DNA of 64,000 nt from Viridothelium virens (GCA_010094025.1 ML991773.1:682001-746000); one strand, 5' to 3'; shown: positions 10,230 to 22,541, numbered from the stretch's first letter. Made by a program: numbers and translations. Notes: generated by a model not told the origin, from the letters alone.

Positions 10230-12446
10230 TTAGAGCCTACCCCAACCGAAGAACATCTTCCCGATCGTCCTCACAGTGGCCCATTGCACTCCCCAGATAC
10301 TCAAACTAAGCGAAGTTTGCGCAGCCCAAGTCAACCCAATCCTGCCCACGTAAACACCGATAGCCCACAATCTATCCACCCTCCCGACACTACCTTGAAG
10401 GCCGAAACGCCTACCAGCTCCGAACAACCCAAGCATCCCCCCAACCACAGGGTTGGCCATAACAGGATAAAGCTCCTCCCTCGTCGCACGCGCATTGACC
10501 TGCTGCTCCGCGTTCAATCCCGACGTCGCAGACAGAAACGCACCGGACAAGCTCCTCGCCATCATGGCCTCCACAGGCGCAAATACGCACTCCATGATCG
10601 AGCTGTCGACCAAGGTCGCGAGAAACATGGCGGGCCCCAACGAGAGCTCAGATAGCCGCTGTACAGTTCCCGTGCGTCGGCCGCTGCTACTGCGACTGCT
10701 GCTGCGACTGCTGATGCGACTGCTGATGCGACTGCTGATGCGACTGCCATCACGCTGCCCATCAAACGCGGGCATATCTCGTGCAGTTGGCAAATCCAGG
10801 GCTTCGAGCGCAGGATCTTGGCTGGAGCCACCGAACGGACTTTGGTTTTCGAGCGCCTCGGTGTAGGCTGATGTCGCCGGTGACGAGGAGGATGTGGATT
10901 CGACATCGCCAATGCCGACGTTTAGATTGGGGGGTAAGGCAGGAGGAGACGGTAGTGTTGGTGGTATGCTGGTGGATGGTGCGTGCGCCTTTCGAAGGAC
11001 GAGACGACGCGGACGCTCCATCCACCCCACGGCTTGGAGAAAGTGATCTCGAAGATCACAGATGCGTTCGAAGAGTCTCGGGTCTACAAATTTTTCATAC
11101 TTTCCTCGGAAAGGACTTCTCGGCATACTGTTAGCAGGATCTTCAGCCTTTTTTTGGTACGTAGTTGGTGCGATCAAGTCAGCTTCTGGTAGTTCGGGAA
11201 TAACAAACTCATCCATGTAATCAATTACGAACAGAATCAGATATATCGTTGTAGGGAATGCGAGCATTGACCAGGTCCAGTTCCGTAGGCCTGGGCCAGG
11301 AGATGCAGTTGGTTTCGGGAAGAGTTGAAATGGTGACGCCTTGTTAAAAGGTATCAAAGACGTCCAGTGGGGAATTATAGGAAGAGCAGGAATGAGACAG
11401 ACTCGCTGCAAACGTGAATACATGAGCACTGGGGACAAGAAGAATCTTGCTGCGACCTTCGATCTGTAAATATCTATTTAGCTCAATCGTTATCCTGTAA
11501 TCTACCAAGACTTACGCCGTGCCGAGATTTGATATATAATTTGTGTACCGATTTCGTTGTGCCCGTGACTGGACAGTCGCAATGAGGAGACGCATAACAT
11601 GTTTCGTCGACAGGTCTACGCACTGCTCAACGCCCTCAATGGCTAAGTGGTAGAATACATAGGCAGGCAGACCTGCCATGAAAAAGGCATAATTGCCCAG
11701 ACACCGGCGTTCGATTTCGAAGATATCGAACGAAGATAAGTCGAGAGGGTAAGGGAACGTCTATGACAAACTTAGCACTGAATCTATGAGGTGCTCAAAA
11801 ACTTTAACCGTGAGGCTACTAACCATGAAGCGAAGCCTGAGGTTTTCGAACCACCACGTAGCACAGAAAAAAAGCGCCAAAAAGTTTACATCAAGAGTCG
11901 TGCCAACAATGTCTTCAAGTTTCATTCGCTCCGCCGCAATTTTGTCTACAACGGAGCGAGCCTCCTTTGCTCGATCATCTCTACGCTTTACTACGCCAAC
12001 AGCAGCAAGGACGTCGTTTTGAGCCTGACGCATTTGACTCGCCCTAGCTTGAGCTCCTGGATCACATGGATATCCTCGGTCGTCATATTGCTGAGTGTGG
12101 TCGCCGAGGGAACCTGTCTGTGAACTTGTCGACTGTGTACATGATTCATTAGGATCGAATGAATCCGCTCCCAGGTCGTGTTGCGCTATGAAATCGAGTT
12201 GTTCTTCAATTGACTGACTTTGTTCAAGAGGTTCGAATGCAGAACGGCCCTGTTCTGTGAGTCAGAGACGCGGACAGTAACGTCGACGACTTCAGCCGCC
12301 ACTGTCTTGTATAGGGATAAGTTTCGAAGAGCAGACGAAGCAGCTTGACTTCACCTGCAATAATGAGAAGGACAAGCAGTCTTCTCTCTTCGTGCAAGAG
12401 TGCAACTTACAAGTGCAATACGGATTAAGAAGGCTTGCCTGCCCAT
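10230..12446 (-). CDS. Predicted multi-pass membrane protein, fungal, unknown function
   Basis: Exons 12411-12446, 11824-12249, 11516-11760 and 10230-11463 join in frame (phases agree at each junction) to 646 residues. The first exon (MGRQAFLIRIAL) is the least certain. Hydrophobic stretches: VNFLALFFCATWWFENL (about residue 128), NYAFFMAGLPAYVFYHLAIE, WTWSMLAFPTTIYLILFVIDY, and weaker ones at LGPAMFLATLVDSSIMECVF and VVGGMLGLFGAGRRF. A proline- and serine-rich cytosolic-type loop in the last third holds a tandem SRIS/SRSS repeat. The conserved-looking ends on each side of that loop suggest a real, spliced gene. I do not recognise the family and propose no function. Its coding strand switches from C-rich to G-rich within the last exon. 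Confidence 0.6.
10684..10743. repeat. Coding minisatellite, five 12-bp units
   Basis: Five tandem 12-bp units on the plus strand (CTGCTGATGCGA and close variants). The last three are identical and the first two differ at one or two bases. On the minus strand each unit encodes four residues (SRIS or SRSS) in the membrane-protein gene, so changes in copy number would keep the frame. Confidence 0.85.
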
Positions 12447-12893
12447 CCTGGGCTAAGCACTGGGTCGATGGCCTTAGGTATTGAGGGACCCTCCATGAGT
12501 AGAAGAGGAATTAGAGCACCAATACGAAATCGCAGCACAACTCAAAGTAGGTAGTGCGTACTCGCACCAGCTGTGTAGAAGCAGGTTACACAAGCAGGGT
12601 CACTGATTGTGGTGTGATGGGAGCATGAGGAAGGAACAGACCAGACCAAACACTGATCGTCCAGGGTCTTATGTTTTATTCCCTTTTGGGAATTAGCGGA
12701 TGACGCACATGGTGGAAAACAGTGCGGGCACTAAGGTACTCAATTTCATTCATCTGCATACTAATGCTCATCAATATCTCGTCCCATTCTCTACTTTAAG
12801 ATTCTCATCGAGTTCTTTCTGATGGTCGCACAAGTTATGCAACTCCATACACTGACGGCTTAAGCCTATACAGAATCACACGTCCCTTGGATC
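12447..12893. promoter_or_regulatory. Divergent promoter region before UTP13
   Basis: These 447 bp lie between the start of the membrane-protein gene (minus) and UTP13 (plus). No ORF or repeat is supported. Confidence 0.4.
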
Positions 12894-15800
12894 ATGGCTC
12901 AAAGGGCCGAACTCAAAACTACTTTTGAGCCAAGCAAGGTCATCCAACCTTTTTATTCAGGTGGAAGCGTTGCATTGGGAGGAGATGGGCAGATACTCGC
13001 CACTTGTCTCGGCGACGATGTTATTCTTACTGATTTGACATCAGGAGAACAGCTGCTTCGAATTGAAGGCGTAAGGAAAATGCTAGAATAACCGTAGCTT
13101 TTGAAGGCTGACTGAGTTGACGGAAGACGTAGGATGACGAACCAATTACAACCATCTCTTGTAAGATCCTTCTTCACAAATGGTCGTCCTCTGCTAACAG
13201 GAAGTAGTAACCGCCGACGTCTCCTATCTCATTACTTGCTCGCGTTCTCTTGCAGTACGAACGTATCTTCTACGATCCGCAGATGGAGCTTTTACTGCAG
13301 AACTGCAGCGAACAATCAAACCGCATGTTACACCGACAGTTACATCTGCCGTAGACCACACGGGTACGCTCTTCGCAGCGGGCGCCGCTGATGGTGCCAT
13401 CAAGATCTTCGATATCAGAGGAGGCTATACGACGCACACTTTCCATGGCCACAGTGGGGTGATATCAGCATTGCATTTTTTTGAAGTGGCAGACAGCAAA
13501 TCGGACAGTAAAAGCCAACAGGACAAAAAGCGGAAGAAGCGACGTAGCAATGGCGAGACCATGGATATCGATGATGACACGGCCGAAGCCACGTTTGGCA
13601 TCAGAATTGCGTCAGGCGGAGAGGATGGAAAAGTCAGAATCTGGGATCTGCACAAGCGGAAGAGTGTGGCTGTCTTGGATTCCCATGTCTCCGTTGTCCG
13701 CGGTCTAGACTTTTCTGCAAAAGAGAATGCGTTGGTTTCTGGAAGTAGGGACAAAACAGTCATGTTGTGGGACGCCAAAACCTGGAAGATACGGAGTACC
13801 ATACCTATCCTTGAGACAATCGAGAGCGTTGGTTTCGTGCAAGAGGGGAAGTATATCTACACAGGCGGGGAGAACGGGCAAATAAGGATATGGATGACTG
13901 CAACCGGAAAGGAAATTACGGATGAACAAGAACCTGGTGGAGAAACCGAAGGCGTAGTTGATGTACTACGCCCTCAGAACCTCTCCAGTCTACTTTCTGT
14001 TCATGCAGATCAAAGCCTTCGGCTACATTCGCTAGATCCACTTGACGAGACTTTGGCAGGGAACATGATCTCTCCACTGCCGGTTATTCGTCGAATATCT
14101 GGCACCCATGACGAAGTCATTGATCTTGCTTATATTGGCCTCGAAAAAGATTATCTAGCTCTTGCTACAAATCTAGAAGAGCTCCGTATCATCTCGCTTT
14201 CAACTCGGTCTCCTTCCGCACTACCTAGCGATCATCGCGATGCTGTTTCAATGGTGCCCGCTTCTCACTACTTCGGTGCTGATGTCACAACGCTTCGTGG
14301 TCATACTGATATAATCATCACTCTCGATACTGACTGGTCAGGCCATTGGCTTGCCACTGGTGCCAAAGATAACACAGCACGTCTCTGGCGTCTTGATCCT
14401 GCTAACAATTCTTATTTGTGCTATGCGACTTTCAGTGGGCATGCCGAATCCATTGGCGGTATCGCGTTGCCACATCAAAAACCACCCTCAGGATCAGCTG
14501 CGCACAGTAATCCCTTGGATCATCCACCCAAGTTCCTCTTGACAGCTTCTCAAGACAAGACCATTAAGCGATGGGACATCACGACAAGCTCCGATGCTGA
14601 GAGAGGAGGTAGACCCATGAAAGTGGCTCGCGCGGCTTATACTCGCAAAGCACACGACAAGGACATCAATGCTCTTGATACAAACCCCAACGACTCTCTA
14701 TTTGCATCAGCGTCACAGGACCGCAATGTAAAGATATGGGACCTCGAAGCTGGGGAAACCATCGGCATCTTACGCGGACACAAGCGTGGAGTCTGGACCG
14801 CCAAGTTCTCACCAATGGGTACCAGTCCGATCACAGGAGAATCAGGTGCCACCAGTAGTGCATCAAGAGGATATGTCGTCACAGGCAGTGCGGACAAGTC
14901 AGTTCGAATCTGGAGTCTAGCAGACTACAGCTGTCTCCGAACCTTCGAAGGGCACACGAATAGCGTCCTCAAAGTCGTCTGGCTCCCTCCCTCCACCACC
15001 AACCGCACCGACAGCGGCGCCCACCGTCGTCGAGGGCCCCAAGTCGCCTCCGCCGGCGGCGACGGCCTCGTCAAAGTCTGGGACATCGAATCCGAATCCG
15101 CCACCACCCTCGACAACCACACCGACCGCGTCTGGGCGCTCGCCGTGAAACCCCCCCGGCCCTCCCTCCCTTCCGAACCTCGACCCACCTCCACCTCCAC
15201 CTCCGACAACCCAGACCTTGCTTCTGCTGCTGCTGACCCTGAATCCACCGCCCCCAACGAAGAACCCACCACCCTCCTCTCCGCCGGCGCCGACGCCGTC
15301 CTCACCTTCTGGCGCGACACCACCCACGCTACACAGCTCGCGACCGCCGCCGCCTCAACCGCCCGCCTCGAAGCCTCGCAGACGCTCGCGAACCTCGCGC
15401 GGGCGCGCGCGTACGGCGAGGGTGTCGCGCTGGCGCTGCGGCTCGAGCAGCCGGCGCGCCTGCTGCAGCTGCTGCGGGAGGCGACGGCGCGGCACCCGGC
15501 GGAGGAAGGGTCGCTGACGGGTCTGCGCGAGGTCGACGACGTGATTAAGGGCTTGGGCGATGAGGAGCTGTGGCGCTTGGTGCTGCTGTGTAGGGAGTGG
15601 TGTGTGAGGGGGCGGAACGCGGCGGTGGGGCAGAGGGTGCTGGGTGCGGTGGTGAGGTTGGTGGAGGTGAGGAGGTTGAGGGGTTTGAGACCGCCGAGGG
15701 GGTGGGGGAGGGGAATGGGGAGGGCGGGGGGGAAGAAGGAGGGGTGGAAGGAGGTGGTGGTGGGGTTGGAGGCGCATTCTGAGAAGCGACATGGGAAGTT

Positions 15801-15987
15801 GGGGGAGTTGCGGGAGAGTGCGTTTGTGATTGGGTATCTCTTGCAGCAGATTGATGAGGGGATGGGCATGGATGGGGTGAATGGCTGGGTTGGGTCGCAT
15901 AAGGGTGATGGAGTTGGGGTCCTTTCGAATGGGGTGAGCAAGGACGTGGAAATGATGGATGGACATGCTGTGGGAGATTTAGAGTGA
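12894..15987 (+). CDS. UTP13: U3 snoRNP/SSU processome WD40 protein Utp13
   Basis: A subunit of the UTP-B complex in the nucleolar small-subunit processome (human TBL3). Exons 12894-13070, 13133-13160 (28 bp) and 13208-15987 give 994 residues. Two seven-bladed propellers are readable: GDGQILATCLGDDVILTDL, LFAAGAADGAIKIFDIRGG, IASGGEDGKVRIWDLHKR, ALVSGSRDKTVMLWDAKTW, WLATGAKDNTARLWRLD, FLLTASQDKTIKRWDI, SLFASASQDRNVKIWDLEAG, YVVTGSADKSVRIWSL, QVASAGGDGLVKVWDIESE. The C-terminal helical Utp13 domain starts near TARLEASQTLANLARARAYG and ends with the ESAFVIGYLLQQIDE helix. From about 14960 the base composition turns strongly GC-rich, first C-rich then G-rich, although the protein stays orthologous. 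A Lys-rich insert (QQDKKRKKRR) lies in the first propeller. Confidence 0.93.
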
Positions 15988-16131
15988 AGTATTTATGTGC
16001 TCCACTGCGTAACGCCAAGCGATACTGAAACTAATCATTACTTATATGTAGTACATAATCATGAAGCTTTTGTGCGTACTGTTAATACCGCGATAATCTG
16101 TCGTTACTCCGTTTCGCCTCATCAATACAAT

Positions 16132-17939
16132 CTACCCAGACACCGTATCCGAAGGACTCGATGGCATCCAACTGAGTTTTGACTGGTCCAATGGGACCTC
16201 CATTGGCACTTTCTGCATCGCACTGCCACCTACCGATGACGCTGCCACACATCCAATGTAGGCAAGCGCTGAGTCTGCGTTGCCCGTCCGAATATTCACA
16301 GACCCAAAAGAGGCTGGGTCAGGACGCAGCCATGACGAGTAGAAGTGTTCCTTCTCTCCCTCCTCTTTGTTCTCAATCAAATCGCTGTCGGTCTCCAAGT
16401 GGCGAGCGAGGCGATTCCGAGCGCCTGAGAGCATAGCATCAGAGGAGGAGGTCAGAGCGCTATCAGCGGTGTCCAAAGCGCGAAAGAAGCATTCATGCCC
16501 ACTATCGTGTACTGCGGCAAGCTTGAGCTCTGGAGTATGCCACCAGTTATGTGTCGAAGCTTTATCGAGATGCTGTTTTTTGTGGTTGAAATCCCAGGGG
16601 TCAGACGAGGCGGTGCCGGAAGAGAAGAAAAACCAATCATTGTTATTATATGGCGGCGCCTCATGATGGACCCAAGCCTCTTGCCTATAAGATGAGTCAT
16701 CCTCTTCAAATGTACTTGTTTCCGCATCAATGTACGGAGCCATGGATGCCCGACGGCTGGCGGAGTCGGTCCTAAGATGTCTAAGTGCATCCTCTGCCGG
16801 CACGAATGCTCGCATGCGGCGGCGCAACTCTGCCATTCGGTCACCATCCACTTGCGGTCCCACATTGTGGGTTCCCGTGGGTAGTGTCCGAGCCATCTGA
16901 TCTGCCGTCCGCAGTACTGCGTTTTGGGTTCTCACTATGACATGCCGATGGTAGATGTACATGAGGAGCGTCCCGATGATGCAAGTAACGAGTAATGTGC
17001 CGAAAGCAATCCACCCGGTGTCACTGGCTGTAAATGAGTTTCTCACTTCCTTGGGATTATCGATTGCACGATTTGGACCTGAATTTGGGACAAGTCTTTT
17101 TACGAGACGGTTGTATATTATATTCAGTGGCGCATAAGGAGGCATCGAAAGACTCTCGTTCTTCACATTCCTACAGGTGGGCTGAGAATACTGCTGCATA
17201 GGTCAGCGACTGAAATCCTCAATGTTAAAACTTTACGAGGCTGTCCAAAAAGCAAATCCCAGTAAAGACGTGATAGAAGTTTTCTTACGTCACTGCTCTG
17301 AGAAGGACTTTTTAGGAAAAGGTTTGCGTGCTGCTGCTCGCTGAAGGATTTCCGTACAACAAAATAACTCACATTATCTCCCTGACACCATTGGAAGAAG
17401 GCTGACAGATTGTTCCATCTTTGGCTTACATCCGCCCGATGAGAGTACACCAGCGTTATGATCGTAATCGCGCATACGCATACCGCAATGATATTGGCTA
17501 ACCACATCGAGGACCATGGTGCAAACAAGGGCCTGCTCCATGATCGATTCGTTTCCTCGAGGTTGCTATCCTGCCGTGTGTTGCTTCGAGATGTAGAACC
17601 TGAGGTTGTCTGCAATGCCTCTCCCTCTGATGATGCCACAAGTGTATCAGAGCGTGAGGCGGGACTATTGCAGGAGGGAGACAGAGGTCCAGGCGATGTG
17701 CCCGCACTTTCAGAACTCAAAGGGGTTGCCGGCGTAGATGCACGTGAAGCATTTGTGGAGTCTGCGGACGGACTGCTCGGCTGTCGTTCGTGTGGCTGAG
17801 GCGAATCAGAGAGCGGATTGCCTTGTGGGGATCCCAGATCAGTTTGGGAGCCTGTTGTAGTTGTTATCTCAATCGTGGGTGGGGCTCGTGGAAGATCGCT
17901 CATAGGGATTTGATCAGCTGATGTGCTCCGAGAAGGCAT
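16132..17939 (-). CDS. Predicted two-TM membrane protein, unknown function
   Basis: Exons 17373-17939 and 16132-17181 join at phase 0 (intron 191 bp) to 538 residues. The start at MPSRSTSADQ is preferred because the upstream frame reads as leader. Residues 1-150 are Ser/Thr/Pro-rich and disordered. A hydrophobic helix (WLANIIAVCVCAITIITLVY) lies at about 165-185 and a second one (WIAFGTLLVTCIIGTLLMYIY) at about 245-265. A Cys-containing loop lies between them (QWCQGDN, PTCRNVKN). A long hydrophilic tail with His- and Trp-rich segments follows (HNWWHTPELKLAAVHDSGHE). A short loop with cysteines between two helices resembles several lineage-specific fungal membrane proteins, but I cannot name the family. 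It converges with UTP13 across 144 bp. Confidence 0.6.
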
Positions 17940-18913
17940 ATTGATAAAAGAGAAAGAGACTTTGTGAACAGGTTGCCATTGAAGTGTCTCTGGTAGAGGA
18001 CGAGATGGAGAGCAGGACGTATGGGGGCTGGATCCAGAGTCTACGAAGCACTTGGTTTCACGGCTCAACAGTGACACGAAGCAGGGCGCACGCAAGCAAA
18101 GATCGCCGGTGGATGTGGCTGATGGGTGACTTGCAGCTCAATGCGATCACAGACGAGTGAGATGGCGCGCTGCTTGTCGCCCAAGGCTGAATTTTCCAAG
18201 CTCTATTGCCGTATTGCATCATGGGCAGTGGATGCCTAAAGACGCAGGCATTAAGAGGTGCGGGAGCAGAGGTTAGTGGAGGAAGTTGGAGGGGGCGTGC
18301 AGCCATCAACTGCAGCCAAGCCTACGCCACGCCCGCTAGGATAGGTAGTTCGCCTATGGTTCAATGCGTCTGAGGCAATTTCGAGTTGTAGCATTGGAGA
18401 CACTATGTAGAGATGATTCTGGGGCAGGAGCTGGGCCCGACTCGAAGTCAGACCACCTTGCAGCGGCTGCTACGAGCGAAACAAAGATATGATACAAACA
18501 CTGCGGCTGTTCCTTCAGCGAACCAATGTCTCGTATGTCCATAAAGCATCTGAACCGCTTTATCCAGCTGGCTGAAGGGTGCAGTTGTCACGAAGAAGTG
18601 CCAGATAGTACGCCATAAGCACAGAAAGGAGAATATTATTATGAATTGCAAGGAAAAGGGTACTGAAGCAGCAGACGAACTGACTGTCTACGACAAGATC
18701 ATGTTGAGAATTGCTGTCATCTGTCGTGAGCCTCACCACAAGTTGCGCAGATATCTCGCCGTGCTGATACGTTCGGGTCACTCGCCTTGCTGTCCGTATT
18801 GCTCTTTTGTGGGTGTTCGCGTTCTTGCCAGAACGCTGCTTCATAAGCCCCTGAACCAGCCGATTGTTCTCAAGAATGCCGCCGTTGACGCATTACAGCC
18901 TCTCCATCATGAT
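17940..18913. other. Intergenic region, no gene seen
   Basis: This 974-bp region lies upstream of the two-TM protein and downstream of PRP39. It contains the first gene's promoter and possibly a long leader. Short open frames on both strands show no domain or codon signal I trust. Confidence 0.4.
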
Positions 18914-21038
18914 TCATTCTTGCTTGGAGAGCATATGGCCTTCAACAGAGTTTTCAGTGTTCATTGCAAGATCGAAGAACCCGTTTGGGAAGATTGACCC
19001 GTTGTCTTCCTTATCCAGTTCCATGTACTCCTTTGCAGTGTCCTTGCCTCCCCTCTCCAGAAGATAGACCTGGTAGTAATGCGTAAGCTCCTTCCTGACT
19101 TCTGGTGTAAGGTGGCTCGTTTGACGAATATCATTGTGAAGTTGCTTGATTCGAGTCTGCTGTGTTGATTCGGTTGCGGCACTAGTCGGCTGCTGCAGCT
19201 CAAAGAAGAGCCATTCACTCCAGAAATGCTTGCTAGCAAGATACCACTCTTGATTTTCCTTGAACACCCACCTAGCCTCATCCGCAGAGCCTTTGATTTT
19301 CCAAAGAAGTTTCGCCCAGTGCGCTACCGCGGCTGCCTTTGTATGGAGGTCGCACGCCTCCGAATCGATTTGCACTGTCAATACTTCAATGGCAGCCTCA
19401 AGGCCGCCTTGACGACGTTGCAAATTAGCCCAGGAAATGATGGTTTCAATGTGACTGGGGATGTTCATCAGGATGGCTTCGTGGATTGCTTCGGCGACGT
19501 CGGCTCTCCCGGACATTTCTTCAAATAGGGCATATTGAATGCGAATAGCTGGTTTAGAGATTGGAAGGTAGAGACAGCTTGCTCGCTGGTAAATGTTTCG
19601 CACTTCCTCTTGCTTGTTGTCTTGTGCAAACATCCAGCGCGCAAAACGCAGCCAGAATTCCTCGTAATAGGCCGCTGCTACCAAGCAACGCTCGTAGAGG
19701 AATGCAGTACGTTGGTAGTTTCCCTCTGCCTCTTCAAAGTCAAGATATTTCCTCCAATTGACCAGCTGGGCTTCGTCGAGTTCGGTGACATGGAAATATG
19801 GACGTTTGATCTCTTGCTCATACGTCCACCTCTTGGTCGTCTCGGTTTGGGTATGAGAGAAGATCTCGAGGTGGTATTGGTCGATCCTCGCGCGGAGCTC
19901 GCGATCGATCTCAAGCTCGGTCCGAGGCTTTTGCATTCCTTCCATTTCAATCTCGGCCCTGAACTGGGCAAGTCTGTCCGATGGTATGAGTTCTTGAACA
20001 GGCCTAGATTGAGCCAGCTGGCGGTATCGTTCAAAGTAGCGGGCGTATTGATGCATGGGAATGAGAATTACGCGACCGAGGATAGCAAATATCCTGTCAT
20101 ATGCTTCGAGCCGTTCTTCAAATTCCAGGTACTTGTCCCAGAATGGATGAGCCAGGAAGTCAAGACCAACACAATGGGCACCTCGCTCGAAAAGCCTGCA
20201 TTCGGGTGGTCAGTTGAAGTGCAGGGAAATGGGGGGACGGATTAGGAAGGGTGGTTGAGGGGTGCCAACACAATATATGTAGCCCATACTGAGTCATAGA
20301 AAACTCGGCGCCGCAGGGACTGTTGATTGAACCAAAAAAGATTTGAAATGACGACCCGGAAACGTAAGGTTACGTGTAGTGTTTTCGCAACGAAGAAGAA
20401 ATCATCTGAATGGCAAATGTAAGAAGCAAAATTGAAGGGTAGGGAGGCAGCTGTGATCTTCTCACCCAGGATCAAGACCTGTGATTAGCTGAAAGTCCCG
20501 GCTTCCCTCCCAACAGGACTGTAGTCCTTGCTAGGGTTGGGATTGGTTATGAGGAAGGAGAGGGCGTTCCCGTATACTTACTCTCGAATCACGTCGGGGT
20601 CATGACTAGTCTCGACCTTGAAGTTGCAAAAGTTCGTCCAGAGATCGGCTGAATTGCTGATGCTGGCAACCCCTCGCTCATACACCATCTCCGCAGCTTC
20701 TGTCCCAGCTATCGAGAATTCCAAATCTGCATATTTTTTCCAGTAGCCGAAGAAGAGGGGAAACTTGGCGAGAAACCTATCGTAGACAGAACGGGTAGAA
20801 GAGATAGCTTGCGGGCTAGAGTTACGATTCAGACCACCCTCTTGAGTCTCGGCAGCTCTGACAAGCTTCTCCCATATTTCGAACTCGTCGGGATTTTCAA
20901 GCTGAATTCGCGCAGGTTAGTATGCAATGAGAAGAAGACGCAGAAGACGCGATGAACTGTACGCACAACTTCTGCGTGGAGCTTGCGAAGCTCTGCATTC
21001 TCGTCGTCAGTACCACCGAAGCTCATTTCGAAGGCCAT
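18914..21038 (-). CDS. PRP39: U1 snRNP HAT-repeat splicing factor Prp39
   Basis: A U1 snRNP component that helps commit the 5' splice site. Exons 20967-21038, 20582-20901 and 18914-20195 give 557 residues starting MAFEMSFGGTDDENAEL. Half-a-TPR (HAT) repeats fill the protein: NPDEFEIWEKLVRAAE, FPLFFGYWKKYADLEFS, LWTNFCNFKVETSHD, HPFWDKYLEFEERLEAYDR, LVNWRKYLDFEEAEGNYQ, EFWLRFARWMFAQDNKQE, IIISWANLQRRQGGLEAA-type helices, and FWSEWLFFELQQ. The order and the long helical C-terminus fit Prp39. PRP42-like or Clf1-like HAT proteins are less likely given the HPFWDKYLEFE block. Intron 2 is 386 bp, several times the usual length here. Its donor GTAAGT and acceptor TGCAG restore the frame exactly (GA/G). 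Confidence 0.9.
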
Positions 21039-21941
21039 TCTTGGTGCATGAGCGTGAGCGAGAAGAGCAGAGCTATCTTTGTGGAGACTGAAGGACAAGC
21101 AGTCTTTTGACAAGAGCTATCTGCCTGCGAGGGCGTCGTGCAAAGGTGGTTTACAGGTTCCGAGGCTGAGAGGTGAGTTGTTAGATCATCGAGAGCTTTT
21201 GCGAGGCCGAAGCGGGCCGCGATAATGAGCGTGTTTAGCCGAAAATTGGCCGACTCACTAAACTCTGCACGCCTAGTGGAAAGTGACGGATTATGTTCCG
21301 CGGGTCGGTCGAGGACTTTGTTCTTCATTGACTGTTGCTCTTTCCTTTTACTTCCTGCTATTCCTTCTGATACCTATGGACTAACTCTTCCAAAAATTCG
21401 CTAGGAGGTCTCAAACTCGTAGAGCTAAACATATGGGTCACCTCCAACGGTTCTAAAACTCGGTTCAGCAATGGCCATAGTCCTGGGGCACGTCAGTAGG
21501 CCCTGTAGGAGTCGCACCAACCGACATTCAAGACCTTACATTACCAGACGTCGGAGGACTGTCGAGATCAATAAGAGACGCAATGTCCCAAGAGCTCGTC
21601 ACGCTCTGCGAGCTTGCTTGGGGTCAAGGAGTCACGATGTTTGCATATGACATAAGAAAGACAAACAGGACTACCACAGGCATAGACCCATCCACGGAAA
21701 AGGTGCAGCTCATGCTTAAGGTTCTTGCGGTTGTTTGACGCTCACTTCGACTGCAACAAATGTGCGCATTTTTTGTCGTAGAAATTCTCCTAGTCCCTGC
21801 AGTGACGCTACAAAAGCAATTCTAGGCATTGTCGAGAACGATTTCTTCTGACTTGGTCTCCGAAACGCTATCTTTCTTCCAGATGTCATCTCTTATCTTC
21901 TCTTATCCTCACGTGTTCCATAAGTTTCTAGCGTCAATCTT
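21039..21941. other. Intergenic region with an unassigned open frame
   Basis: This 903-bp region lies between PRP39 (divergent side) and the 3' end of the GFA-domain gene. A plus-strand frame stays open from about 21482 to 21738 with protein-like composition (TDIQDLTLPDVGG, ELVTLCELAWGQ). It has no ATG near its beginning and I recognise no family. It may be a relic exon or chance. Confidence 0.3.
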
Positions 21942-22541
21942 CTACATCGTCTGTATCTTTTCTGTCTCTTCTACTTCCGGCAGCCACTTTACCCGATCCT
22001 CACAGTGAAATTCCTTCACCGGTCTACACTCATGCCCATCTTTCTCATCTATCGTCCCGTTCGTAATAATAACGCTATCTGGATATTGACTGTTGGTTAT
22101 ATAAATCGGAGAACCGCATGTGCCGCAGAAGTAGCGAGTTACGGTCGCTGATGTTGAAGAATTGGTGTCGACAAATGAACGGAGTGGGAGGAGCTCGGAA
22201 GTGATTTGGAAAGCCTAGTGAGTTATAAGTAGGCCTACCAGCCCGGTCATGGCGGAATTGCAGCAAATGATGAGGATTGAAGGAAATTTGACATTCTTTT
22301 AGGTGATAATCCTGGGCCAGGAATTGTGTAGGGTCTAAATGGCGGAACATGGAGGCGGAAAGGGCGTATGCACATTAGCTGGATACCAATTGTTCGTCAT
22401 GAATGCGGAGCCAGAGCTCTTTTGGCAGTTGTTGCAGTGACAGAGGACGCACTGGGTGGGAGGCGAGGAAAGAGAGTAGCGTATCGTGCCGCAAAGACAG
22501 GAGCCGACATGGTAAGGAACGGTAGAGTTCGAAGAAGACAT
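21942..22541 (-). CDS. GFA-fold (glutathione-dependent formaldehyde-activating-like) protein
   Basis: A small zinc protein of the Mss4/GFA fold. Exons 22374-22541 and 21942-22214 join at phase 0 (intron 159 bp) to 146 residues. Zinc-site cysteines are visible in pairs: GSCLCGTIRY, CVLCHCNNCQKSSGSAF, and YFCGTCGSPIYI. The strand pattern AFQITSELLPLRSFVD between the second and third Cys blocks is the usual GFA spacing. The tail ends KWLPEVEETEKIQTM. The archetype binds glutathione-hydroxymethyl adducts, but most fungal relatives have no proven reaction, so I give no substrate. The length is normal for the family. Confidence 0.88.

Noticed and set aside
10179-10655. Plus-strand frame of 158 codons
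   Set aside because: Antisense to the last exon of the membrane-protein gene, with biased composition and no domain.
14925-15941. Long open frames on the minus strand opposite UTP13 (up to 338 codons)
   Set aside because: They mirror the extreme C/G codon bias of the UTP13 3' half and give Pro/Ser/Gly-biased nonsense; UTP13 is clearly orthologous on the plus strand.
21482-21738. Open plus-strand frame without ATG
   Set aside because: Protein-like but too short and without a start, splice partner or homologue I know; noted only in the intergenic entry.
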